A stretch of 6,473 nt of DNA from Halorhodospira sp. (GTDB lineage: Bacteria; Pseudomonadota; Gammaproteobacteria; Nitrococcales; Halorhodospiraceae): positions 1 to 6,473 of the forward strand of contig SKYL01000152.1 in the NCBI GenBank assembly GCA_007127935.1, read 5' to 3'. Numbering within the stretch: the stretch's first letter is position 1; every line of letters begins with the position of its first letter. Made by a program: the position numbers and the translations under genes. The notes under the pieces were generated by a model. It ran no database searches and was not told where the DNA came from. It saw only the letters and a program-made list of their open reading frames with translations. Below are positions 1 to 6,107 of this stretch, piece by piece.

Positions 1-1602
1 CGGCCCCCGTGGGCGGAACTGCCCCTGGCGCGGGGCGGCCGCCTCTACTATCGAGGGGGGCGTCGGTGGTTGGACCCGATCCTGACCACCGCGGCGCCCG
101 GGCTGCGGGACGCCGACGGCTTGGCGCGGTGCCTCGCCGGGGTGCCCGGCGCCTTCGCGGTGGTGGCCCACTGGCCCGGCCGCGCGGCGGCGGCGGTGGA
201 CGGCCTGCGCGCCTTTCCGCTCTTCTACCACCGGGGCCGGGGCGGGATCACCATTACCGACGATCCGCTGGGGCGATCCGCCGGTCTCGACCTGCCGGTG
301 GACGATGCGGTGGCGTCGGTGGAGTTCCAGCTGGCGGGGTACTGCGGCGGCGACGAGAGCACGTTGAACCGCCGCCTCAAGGCGATCCCCGCCGGCGCCC
401 TGTTGGAGGTCACCCCGCGTACCGGGCTGCCGTTACCGTGGGAAGAGGGGGGGCGGGAGGCGGTGCAGGTGCGGCGGCTCTCACCGCCTCTCCACAGGCC
501 CGCGGCGGAGGCCGAGGGCCGGGCGCTGTGGAGGGGGATGATGGAGCAACTGGACGACGTCTTCGCCGAGTACGTGGAGGCCGCCCGGGGTCGGCAGGTG
601 GTGGTGCCGCTCTCCAGCGGCGTCGACTCCCGTTTCCTCGCCGCCATGCTCAAACGCCACGGCCACCGCGACGTCATCACTTACTGCTACGGCCGGCCCA
701 CCACCTGGGAGCGCGGCCCCAGCCGGGAGGCGGCGGAGCGGCTCGGCTTTCCGTGGCGCTTCGTCCCGTACAGCCGGGCGGCGTGGCGGGCGTGGTTCGA
801 GAGCGACGCCATGGCGGCGTACCTCCCCTTCGCCGGGCGCCACGCCGCCGCCCCCCACGTCCAGGATTGGCCGGCGGTGCGGGTGCTGCAACAGAGCGGG
901 GCGGTGGACGGCGACGCGGTCTTTTGGCCCGGCCACACCTGCATGCTCATCTCCAACCGCTTGGAGCCCGACATCCTCCGCCTCCCGGCGGCCGAATGGC
1001 GGCGCGCCCTGGCCCGGTCGCTCTTCCGCCACCACTATATCCTCCAGCGGCCACGGCGGGTGGTGAACGACGTGGAGCCGTTGCTGCAACGGATCGAGGC
1101 GGTGCTGCCCGACCTCGCCGACGGCGATCCCCACCGGTTGCTCAACGCCTACTTCGAGTTCGAGGCGCGGCAGCGCCACGCCAAGATGCTCATCAACTCC
1201 GCCCGGGTTTACGAGTTCTGGGGCTACGACTGGGCGATGCCGCTGTGGGACCGGCGCGTGGTCGACCTGTGGGCCGGTATCGGTTATGAGGGGCGTTGGG
1301 GCAAGCGGGCCTTCCGGAAGATGCTTCACCACCACAACCCCTGCGGGCTCTTTCCCCGCCCCGGTCCGCTGGGTTGGGCCGAGGCCGCCCGCCGGCGGAT
1401 CAAGGCTTCGCCGCTCCTCTACTGTGCCCTCAAGCCGGTGAAGGACCTGACCCACCGGACCGTGGGCTACTTCCGCGACGAACTCGACCTGGGGTGGTAC
1501 GGGATCGTGCCGTACCACCGCTACCTCTACCACATGGGGGTGCGGGGGGACGTCTACTCCCTGATCTCCCGGCTCTACCTGATGCGGGTCGGGGCGCGGT
1601 GA
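1..1602 (+). CDS. Asparagine-synthetase-like amidotransferase, 5' partial
   Basis: The frame is open from base 1, so the start lies upstream; 533 residues are visible (numbered from base 1). Residues about 45-140 resemble a class II glutamine amidotransferase (Ntn) fold, with a D67 and FPLFY (72-76) pattern. Residues about 195-450 are the Asn_synthase PP-loop domain: LSSGVDSR at 204-211 is the ATP loop, and EFWGYDWAMPLWD at 405-417 matches the family's C-terminal substrate region. The usual loop is SGG-x-DS, so its first Gly is Ser here. The family transfers glutamine-derived ammonia to a carboxylate activated as acyl-AMP. Relatives in O-antigen clusters (WbpS, WbtH) form uronamides, and amidation of a sugar acid is the favoured but unproven role here. 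The catalytic Cys2 of the glutaminase would lie outside the window. The visible N-terminus already aligns near the beginning of such proteins, so little seems to be missing. A TTG at base 70 could be read as a start but would cut into the conserved domain. The gene overlaps the flippase gene by 4 bases. Its GC is the highest in the window. Confidence 0.85.
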   Translation, partial: RPPWAELPLARGGRLYYRGGRRWLDPILTTAAPGLRDADGLARCLAGVPGAFAVVAHWPGRAAAAVDGLRAFPLFYHRGRGGITITDDPLGRSAGLDLPVDDAVASVEFQLAGYCGGDESTLNRRLKAIPAGALLEVTPRTGLPLPWEEGGREAVQVRRLSPPLHRPAAEAEGRALWRGMMEQLDDVFAEYVEAARGRQVVVPLSSGVDSRFLAAMLKRHGHRDVITYCYGRPTTWERGPSREAAERLGFPWRFVPYSRAAWRAWFESDAMAAYLPFAGRHAAAPHVQDWPAVRVLQQSGAVDGDAVFWPGHTCMLISNRLEPDILRLPAAEWRRALARSLFRHHYILQRPRRVVNDVEPLLQRIEAVLPDLADGDPHRLLNAYFEFEARQRHAKMLINSARVYEFWGYDWAMPLWDRRVVDLWAGIGYEGRWGKRAFRKMLHHHNPCGLFPRPGPLGWAEAARRRIKASPLLYCALKPVKDLTHRTVGYFRDELDLGWYGIVPYHRYLYHMGVRGDVYSLISRLYLMRVGAR

Positions 1603-3095
1603 GCAGCGTCGGCGACCGGGTGGCGGCGGGCGCCGCATGGATGATCGGCCTGCGGTTCCTGCAACGCTCATTGGGGCTCATCAGCACCGTTATCCTGGCC
1701 CGTCTGCTGGTGCCGGAAGACTTCGGGCTGGTGGCGATGGCTCTGATCGTCTACGCCTTTGTGGAGATCATCGGCGGATTCGGCTTCGATCTGGCGCTGA
1801 TCCGGGATCAGGAGGCCGAAGATCGTCACTACCACACGGCGTGGACCCTCAATCTTGCCTACAAGCTATTCGCGGCCTTGGTGATCGCCGTGTTCGCCCC
1901 GGTCTTCGCCGGATTCTTCGGCGATCCGCGGGTCGAAGAGGTGCTCTACGTCATCGCAATCATTGTCGCCATTCGCGGCTTGGAAAACATCGGTGTCGTC
2001 GCCTTCCGAAAAGAGTTGACGTTCAATAGGGAGTTCAACTTCCGGTTGGCGAGCAAGGTCTTCCGGGTGGCTGTCACCGTCCTGCTGGCGGTGCTCTTCG
2101 CGAACTACTGGGCGTTGGTGTTGGGCTCGTTGGCGGGAGCCGTGGCCGGGGTTCTGCTGAGCTACTGGATGCACCCTTTCCGGCCCCGGTTCGGCCTGTC
2201 GGGTGCAAGAGAGTTGTTCAACTTCTCGCGATGGGTGCTGCTGCACAATTTTGCGACCTACGCCAATACGCGTGGCCCGGATCTGATCGTCGGCCGCATG
2301 GTGGGGGCCGACGCACTCGGCCTGTTCCGGGTCTCCAGTGACATCGCAAAACTGCCTTCGGAAGAGTTGTACGCGCCGATCATGCGCGTCGTCTTTCCGG
2401 GATTCTCCAAAATCGCCCACGACCTGCCGCGGCTGCGCCGAGCCTACCTTTCCGCGCAAGGCTTCGTGACCGCCGCCACGGTGCCGGCGGCGGTGGGTTT
2501 GGTCGCCGTTGCCGAACCCCTTGTGTGGGTTCTTTTGGGCACCAATTGGCTGGAGGCGATCCCGCTGATCCAGGTGCTCGGCCTGCTCGGGGTGACGACC
2601 ATCCTGCACGGCAACCGCTACTCACTGTTCATGGCTCTTGGCAAACCTTACTGGGTTTTCTTCTTCGTCTTTTTGCACGCGGTCATCACGCTGCCGTTGA
2701 TGGTGTACATGCTCTCCGCCGGATTCGGTATCACCGAGGCCGTATGGGCCAAGCTGGCCGCTTCGCTGTTGCTGATGCCGCCCGGGGTGTGGCTCGTCTG
2801 TTACTACCTGCGCATGCGCGCGGTGGAGTTCCTGGCCGTTGTCTGGCGCCCCGTGTTCTGTTCCGCGGCCATGGCTTTCGCCATTTGGGGCGTACTCGGT
2901 GCTCTGCCCGAGGTGGAGACGTTCGGCAGGGCGGCGGCCGCGCTGGCGGTAATGATTCCCTTGGGCGTCACTGTCTACGGGGGATTGATGCTTTTGACAT
3001 GGTACGGGTTGGGCCGACCGGAAGGTCCGGAGACGCGCGTGGTTGAGATGGCGGTGAGCCGGGGCCTGATCCGTGGAGCGCAAGGTTCTACCTGA
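1599..3095 (+). CDS. WzxC-type polysaccharide flippase (MOP superfamily)
   Basis: A 498-residue integral inner-membrane protein of the oligosaccharide flippase family (Polysacc_synt type, WzxC/TuaB-like). It is expected to move undecaprenyl-diphosphate-linked glycan units from the cytoplasmic to the periplasmic face. The N-terminus carries the family signature: a helix, then VILARLLVPEDFGLVAMA (31-48). Many hydrophobic segments follow, for example near 43-60, 87-107, 115-127, 156-190, 290-315, 322-335, 350-373, 385-403, 415-435 and 445-470. ARELFNFSRWVL (203-214) and DLIVGRMVGADALGLF (228-243) are typical of the WzxC group. I chose GTG at 1599 because its GTGA overlap with the upstream stop implies translational coupling and it keeps the full N-terminal signature. 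The ATG at codon 15 would shorten the first helix. The frame is open upstream to 1296, but that stretch lies inside the upstream gene. No Wzy polymerase or glycosyltransferase is visible, so the rest of the locus lies to the left. The family is confident; the glycan substrate is unknown. Confidence 0.88.
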   Translation: MSSVGDRVAAGAAWMIGLRFLQRSLGLISTVILARLLVPEDFGLVAMALIVYAFVEIIGGFGFDLALIRDQEAEDRHYHTAWTLNLAYKLFAALVIAVFAPVFAGFFGDPRVEEVLYVIAIIVAIRGLENIGVVAFRKELTFNREFNFRLASKVFRVAVTVLLAVLFANYWALVLGSLAGAVAGVLLSYWMHPFRPRFGLSGARELFNFSRWVLLHNFATYANTRGPDLIVGRMVGADALGLFRVSSDIAKLPSEELYAPIMRVVFPGFSKIAHDLPRLRRAYLSAQGFVTAATVPAAVGLVAVAEPLVWVLLGTNWLEAIPLIQVLGLLGVTTILHGNRYSLFMALGKPYWVFFFVFLHAVITLPLMVYMLSAGFGITEAVWAKLAASLLLMPPGVWLVCYYLRMRAVEFLAVVWRPVFCSAAMAFAIWGVLGALPEVETFGRAAAALAVMIPLGVTVYGGLMLLTWYGLGRPEGPETRVVEMAVSRGLIRGAQGST

Positions 3096-3104
3096 GGAGG
3101 GCCT
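3093..3104 (+). promoter_or_regulatory. Ribosome binding site of capA-like gene overlapping flippase stop
   Basis: TGAGGAGG at 3093-3100 contains the flippase stop codon (TGA 3093-3095) and a strong AGGAGG Shine-Dalgarno core (3095-3100), 4 bases before the ATG at 3105. Ribosomes terminating on the flippase sit on this site, so the two genes are probably translationally coupled. The spacer is shorter than the usual 5-9 bases, but no better start is nearby. Confidence 0.7.
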
Positions 3105-4220
3105 ATGCTACGGCTCGGTTTTGTCGGAGATGTCTGGTTGTGCGGTCGCGATCCGACGGAGTTGGATCACCGGCGGTGGGATCCCTTTGCGATGGTCCGT
3201 TCCCACCTTCAGGGTCACGATATTCTCGCCGGAAACTTGGAGTGCTTCTTTACGGACGACATGGAGAATACCCGCGGGCTGTGGAAGCATCCCAAGGCTT
3301 TGAAGGCCCATCCGTCGCTGGCCGGGATGTTGCGGGGGGCGGGGTTCGATATCGTCAATCTGGCGAACAACCATATGATGGACGGCGGCGCGCCGGGGTT
3401 GAAAGAGACCATCGAGACGCTCAACCGGTTGCAGATCTCCTTCGTCGGTGCCGGAAGGAACCTGCAGGAAGCGGAAGAGGCGAGACTGCTGCGCGCGAGA
3501 GGGCGGGTAATCGCGTTCCTATGCGCCGGGGATAGCACAGAGGACTATGCGGGGCCGCACCGTCCGGGTATTGCCCCGATGGAACCCAACCGGCGGCTCC
3601 TAGGCCGGGTGACCGAGGCGGCGGAGGCCGCCGACATCGTCGTCGTGCAATTGCATGGCGACCTCGAGTTCAGCGCGGCGCCCGCGCCGTATCGGGTCCG
3701 CCTGTCCCGTGAGTTGGTCGATCACGGCGCGACCCTGGTCATCCAACACCACCCTCATGTGGTGCAAGGTGTGGAGATGTATCACGGTGGGTTGATTGCC
3801 TACTCGATGGGCAATTTCGTTTTTCGGTTAAAGGGGAACAACTACCAGAAAAAATACCGTGATACACGCTACGGCGGCATTTTGAGTGTTGAGCTGGACG
3901 ATGATGGAAAAGTCACCGGTTGGGCAATGGAGCCGGTTAGGATTGGGGATGATCACCGTCCGGCTCTGCTAAAGCCGCGTGCGCGAGATCTGGTAATGGC
4001 CGAGTTTGTGCGCCGTAATCGGCTTATACAGGACGCTGAAAAGCTGCGCAGCCTGTGGTGTCGGCGCTGCCGGCAAGAGGCGTTCTACCATGCGTTGATG
4101 GCTTACTACAAAGCGAGGCGTGGACAGTACCGTCATGCGTTTCAGTACATTGGCGCGTTGCCCCGGCGCCCCAGAAATCGCCGGTGGATCGGCGGAGTAC
4201 TGACCGGAGGGTACTTGTAG
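3105..4220 (+). CDS. CapA-family protein (calcineurin-like PGA_cap fold)
   Basis: A 371-residue protein of the CapA/PgsA family, a metallophosphoesterase-like fold associated with poly-gamma-glutamate and other capsules. Visible motifs in order: GFVGDVWL (5-12), AGNLE (42-46), NLANNHMMDGG (85-95), LHGDLEF (183-189), HHPHVVQGVEMY (215-226) and IAYSMGNFVF (231-240). The His and Asp/Asn residues of GD, NNH and HPH are the likely metal ligands. The usual HWG-x-EY motif reads HGDLEF here, losing the Trp. No signal peptide or membrane anchor is seen, unlike the classical capsule protein CapA of Bacillus, so this member is probably cytoplasmic. About 80 residues follow the PGA_cap domain; they look helical and basic and end in RRPRNRR (354-360). 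The biochemical activity of this family is poorly defined. The gene lies 9 bases after the flippase gene in the same unit, and its stop is 9 bases from the stop of the convergent minus-strand gene. The family call is firm; a polyglutamate product is not implied, since no CapB/C ligase is present. Confidence 0.87.
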   Translation: MLRLGFVGDVWLCGRDPTELDHRRWDPFAMVRSHLQGHDILAGNLECFFTDDMENTRGLWKHPKALKAHPSLAGMLRGAGFDIVNLANNHMMDGGAPGLKETIETLNRLQISFVGAGRNLQEAEEARLLRARGRVIAFLCAGDSTEDYAGPHRPGIAPMEPNRRLLGRVTEAAEAADIVVVQLHGDLEFSAAPAPYRVRLSRELVDHGATLVIQHHPHVVQGVEMYHGGLIAYSMGNFVFRLKGNNYQKKYRDTRYGGILSVELDDDGKVTGWAMEPVRIGDDHRPALLKPRARDLVMAEFVRRNRLIQDAEKLRSLWCRRCRQEAFYHALMAYYKARRGQYRHAFQYIGALPRRPRNRRWIGGVLTGGYL

Positions 4221-4229
4221 AGCGGGCCG

Positions 4230-5021
4230 TCAGAGACCGCGCAGGCGCCGCTTGACCCAACGGCGAGCCCTCCAAGGGGCGTGGCCATGTTCGAGCGCGC
4301 GGATGATGAGCCCCCGGGTTCGGGCGGATCGTGGGAGGCGTTGTGACAGCCCTTTGGATGCCGTCATGCGGCACGGCACGCAAAATCCGCATGGATTGCC
4401 GCTCCGGGTGGGCATATGACAAAACCATGAGTGCTCCAATACCTTCGTAAACCCGCGTTCGGCGGCAAGGGCTGCCATCTCCCGTTTCGAGATGCCGAGT
4501 GTTGGAAAGGAGAACAGGTTGAATAGGCTCTCGGGAGAGTCCTCCGGCAAGCCGGGCCGCAGGGGCGTGGCTCCATAGCCTTCTGTCCCGGGGTTGCGCG
4601 ATCCGGCCAAAAAGAAGAAGTCCTCATTGTGCTGTACGCACATCTCGATACCGTCGAGTCCGTGCTCCTTTGTAATCTCCGCCAGCCAAACATACTGCTC
4701 TCCGATCCCCCGCTTCCGCTGCAAGGCCTGGAACTTTTCACGCAGCTCGTTGTCTCGTTGTGCTTGGTCTGCCCGAAAGAAAACAATCGGTAGTAACGAG
4801 CCTCGATGTGCCTGCTCACTGACCAGATTGTGGATATGAAAAAGGGTGTCGATCTCTTGCGTGAGGGATTGCCGGCCCTCGTCAATAACGTAGAAGGGGA
4901 GAACGGTCTGTCCTTCATGGAGAACAAGATCGACCACTCGAAAGGTTGAGTCCCATCCGCCGGTCCAGAATATCTTTCGGCCGCTGGGATAAAGTGCATT
5001 ATCGCGGTGCGGTTCGTTCAT
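4230..5021 (-). CDS. QueC-like PP-loop ATPase, paralog A
   Basis: A 263-residue protein of the adenine nucleotide alpha-hydrolase (PP-loop) superfamily, closest in architecture to 7-cyano-7-deazaguanine synthase (QueC). The ATP loop is WTGGWDST at 19-26 (usual form SGG-x-DST). Near the C-terminus, C201, C211, C214 and C217 form C-x9-C-x2-C-x2-C, matching the zinc-binding cysteines of QueC. QueC adenylates a carboxylate and converts it through an amide to a nitrile. Here the flanking sequence differs from housekeeping QueC and no other queuosine gene is present, so the substrate is unknown. The ATG at 5021 has GAGAGG (5026-5031) 4 bases upstream. The tail after about 230 is Arg/Lys rich (WRARRWVKRRLRGL, 250-263). 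The gene follows its paralog by 70 bases, probably in one transcript, and ends against the capA-like gene. Its GC is visibly lower than in the leftmost gene. It might simply be annotated as 7-cyano-7-deazaguanine synthase, but surface-polymer modification fits the context better. Confidence 0.75.
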   Translation of the reverse strand: MNEPHRDNALYPSGRKIFWTGGWDSTFRVVDLVLHEGQTVLPFYVIDEGRQSLTQEIDTLFHIHNLVSEQAHRGSLLPIVFFRADQAQRDNELREKFQALQRKRGIGEQYVWLAEITKEHGLDGIEMCVQHNEDFFFLAGSRNPGTEGYGATPLRPGLPEDSPESLFNLFSFPTLGISKREMAALAAERGFTKVLEHSWFCHMPTRSGNPCGFCVPCRMTASKGLSQRLPRSARTRGLIIRALEHGHAPWRARRWVKRRLRGL

Positions 5022-5042
5022 GATGCCTCTCGGTCGATGGTG

Positions 5043-5079
5043 CGGGTGCGTTGCGAACGGTGCTTTGACAACGCATCCG
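5043..5079 (-). other. Intercistronic stem-loop between the two QueC-like genes
   Basis: On the plus strand, CGGGTGCGTTG (5043-5053) and CAACGCATCCG (5069-5079) form 11-base arms with a single non-Watson-Crick position (5046/5076) around a 15-base loop. In the minus-strand transcript that position is a C-A mismatch. No U-run follows, so it is not a canonical terminator. It could be an mRNA-stability or processing hairpin that sets the ratio of the two proteins. It could also be chance in GC-rich DNA. Confidence 0.35.
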
Positions 5080-5091
5080 GTCTTTGTCCGC

Positions 5092-5868
5092 TTAGCCCAG
5101 TTGGCGCATTAGAGAATCGGTTCGCTTCCTGATGAGCCTTCTCAGACGGAAACCGGGAACCTTGCGAATGATGTGATCAACCAAGGCGCGTCGCATCTTT
5201 GAAGAGAAGGGAAGGCGCCAGTCGAGCCCTTCCTCCGCGGTCCACCGGCACGGCCCGCAGAATCCGCAAGGCCGGCCTGATCGCGTCGGGTTATGGCAAA
5301 ACCAGGAATGGTTGAGTATGTCCAAGAAACCGTGCTTCCGTGCGGCGGTGTTCATCTCCGGCTTGGAAAGATCGAGGATGGGGAAAGAGAGGTGCTTGAA
5401 GAGTGTTTCCGGTGCATCGCTATGAATATCTGAACTCTCCCGAAGGACCGTGGCCGGATGATAGGCTTTGTCATCGATATGAATACAGAGATCGAGGGAG
5501 TTGATCTGTTGGTAATGAGCGTACGCCGCTATCCAGAGGTACTGAATGCCGATGTTGTAACGTGCCGTTAACGCGCGGTGCATCTCCCGCGTGGTTTCTT
5601 GTACGGGAAGGCGTGCGGTGTCGAAAGTGTGTGTATCCAGCAGCAGGCCCGAGCCGTCCCGGCGCGCGACGGCACTTCGGATTTCCTCCATTGCATGGAG
5701 TTCGTATGGAGTGGAGCCACGCGTTGGTAGCAGGAGGTAGTGAGGTTGTACCGGCCGCTTTTCGATGAATGTCAGGTAAAGGATCCAGAAGGTTGAGTCC
5801 CAACCACCTGTCCAGAGGACATGCCTTGGGGCGGTGGGCGGATCCGATGGTAGAGGGTTGTCTGTCAT
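5092..5868 (-). CDS. QueC-like PP-loop ATPase, paralog B
   Basis: A 258-residue paralog of the downstream gene, with the ATP loop WTGGWDST at the same place (19-26) and zinc-type cysteines C191, C201, C204 and C207. Over the block H187-P220, 26 of 34 residues match paralog A, but the middle third (about 45-160) is strongly diverged. IQYLWIAAY (108-116) aligns with the EQYVWLAEI segment of A, and LFKHLSFPILDLSKPEM (156-172) with its FNLFSFPTLGISKREM. Like A it ends in a basic tail (RLRRLIRKR, 241-249). The ATG at 5868 gives the N-terminal spacing shared with A, but no convincing Shine-Dalgarno precedes it. It is the first gene of the minus-strand pair, and a palindrome lies 35 bases upstream. 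As in QueC, ATP-dependent activation of a carboxylate is the likely chemistry, with unknown substrate. Diverged middles with conserved ends suggest two substrates or a heteromeric complex rather than simple redundancy. Confidence 0.75.
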   Translation of the reverse strand: MTDNPLPSDPPTAPRHVLWTGGWDSTFWILYLTFIEKRPVQPHYLLLPTRGSTPYELHAMEEIRSAVARRDGSGLLLDTHTFDTARLPVQETTREMHRALTARYNIGIQYLWIAAYAHYQQINSLDLCIHIDDKAYHPATVLRESSDIHSDAPETLFKHLSFPILDLSKPEMNTAARKHGFLDILNHSWFCHNPTRSGRPCGFCGPCRWTAEEGLDWRLPFSSKMRRALVDHIIRKVPGFRLRRLIRKRTDSLMRQLG

Positions 5869-5899
5869 GGGGCGGGAAAACCTGCCAACCTTGGGGCTC

Positions 5900-5925
5900 T
5901 TGCTAACGTTTTGTAACGTTAGTAA
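5900..5925 (-). promoter_or_regulatory. Palindromic operator candidate upstream of the QueC-like pair
   Basis: CTAACGTT (5903-5910), TTGT, AACGTTAG (5915-5922) is a perfect 8-base inverted repeat. It extends to 11-base arms with one mismatch (5902/5923). Two AACGTT half-sites start exactly 10 bases apart, about one helical turn, as expected for a dimeric DNA-binding protein. The site is AT-rich within GC-rich DNA and lies 35 bases before the ATG of the first QueC-like gene. A repressor or activator site is the likely reading. No regulator gene is visible in the window. Confidence 0.5.
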
Positions 5926-5953
5926 AGAGTAGGTCAGATCGGTAGGTTCTCAA
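5926..5953 (-). promoter_or_regulatory. Possible sigma-70-like promoter for the QueC-like pair
   Basis: On the minus strand, TTGAGA (5953-5948) matches five of six bases of the -35 consensus and is followed after 16 bases by TACTCT (5931-5926), a poor -10 with three of six matches. The palindrome at 5900-5925 would begin directly after the -10, a common position for a repressor site. The -10 is weak, so this is tentative. Confidence 0.25.
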
Positions 5954-5981
5954 GTTGGTGCCGGCCGGGTACGGTTTCCCG

Positions 5982-6066
5982 GTCATTGCGAGGAGCGGAG
6001 CGAGGAAGCAATCTCCACCACTTGGACGTTCACCCATGGAGATTACTTCGCTTCGCTCGCAATGAC
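5982..6066. repeat. Dispersed hairpin repeat (REP/MITE-like)
   Basis: The left arm (5982-6017) starts GTCATTGCGAGGAGCG and ends AATCTCCA. The right arm (6037-6066) starts TGGAGATTACTTCG and ends TCGCAATGAC. Reverse-complementing the right arm reproduces the left one except for a 6-base length difference and a few substitutions, so the element can fold into a long hairpin with a loop of about 19 bases. From memory, near-identical units (GTCATTGCGAG...AAGCAATCTC) are scattered in many copies between genes of diverse bacteria. It encodes no protein. It lies 41 bases beyond the stop of the Uma2 gene and could end that transcript. Confidence 0.7.
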
Positions 6067-6107
6067 GGATTGTTCAGCGTTTTGACAGACAGGGCATCGT
6101 CCCGCCG

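Noticed and set aside
9..1289. Long open frame of 426 codons on the plus strand
   Set aside because: It lies wholly inside the asparagine-synthetase-like gene in another frame and its translation is Arg/Gly/Pro/Ala-rich without domains, as expected for an artefact of high GC.
1296..1598. Upstream extension of the flippase frame
   Set aside because: It runs inside the preceding gene, is Arg/Pro/Gly rich, and lies before the conserved flippase N-terminus; GTG at 1599 fits better.
481..1671. Long antisense open frame of 396 codons
   Set aside because: It is antisense to the amidotransferase-like gene, low in complexity and without recognisable motifs, whereas the sense frame has clear family motifs.
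1866..2609. Antisense open frame of 247 codons inside the flippase gene
   Set aside because: The translation is rich in His, Gln and Arg, as expected for the reverse of a membrane protein gene, and no domain is visible.
4230..5868. Antiviral defence system built on QueC-like proteins
   Set aside because: No CD-NTase, TGT-like, ATPase or nuclease partner typical of such systems adjoins the pair. The Uma2 gene is separated by 239 bases and a repeat, and the other neighbours are polysaccharide genes.
5869..6107. CRISPR array, tRNA or small RNA gene in the intergenic region
   Set aside because: There are no regularly spaced direct repeats and no cloverleaf; the only structures seen are the palindrome and the hairpin repeat.
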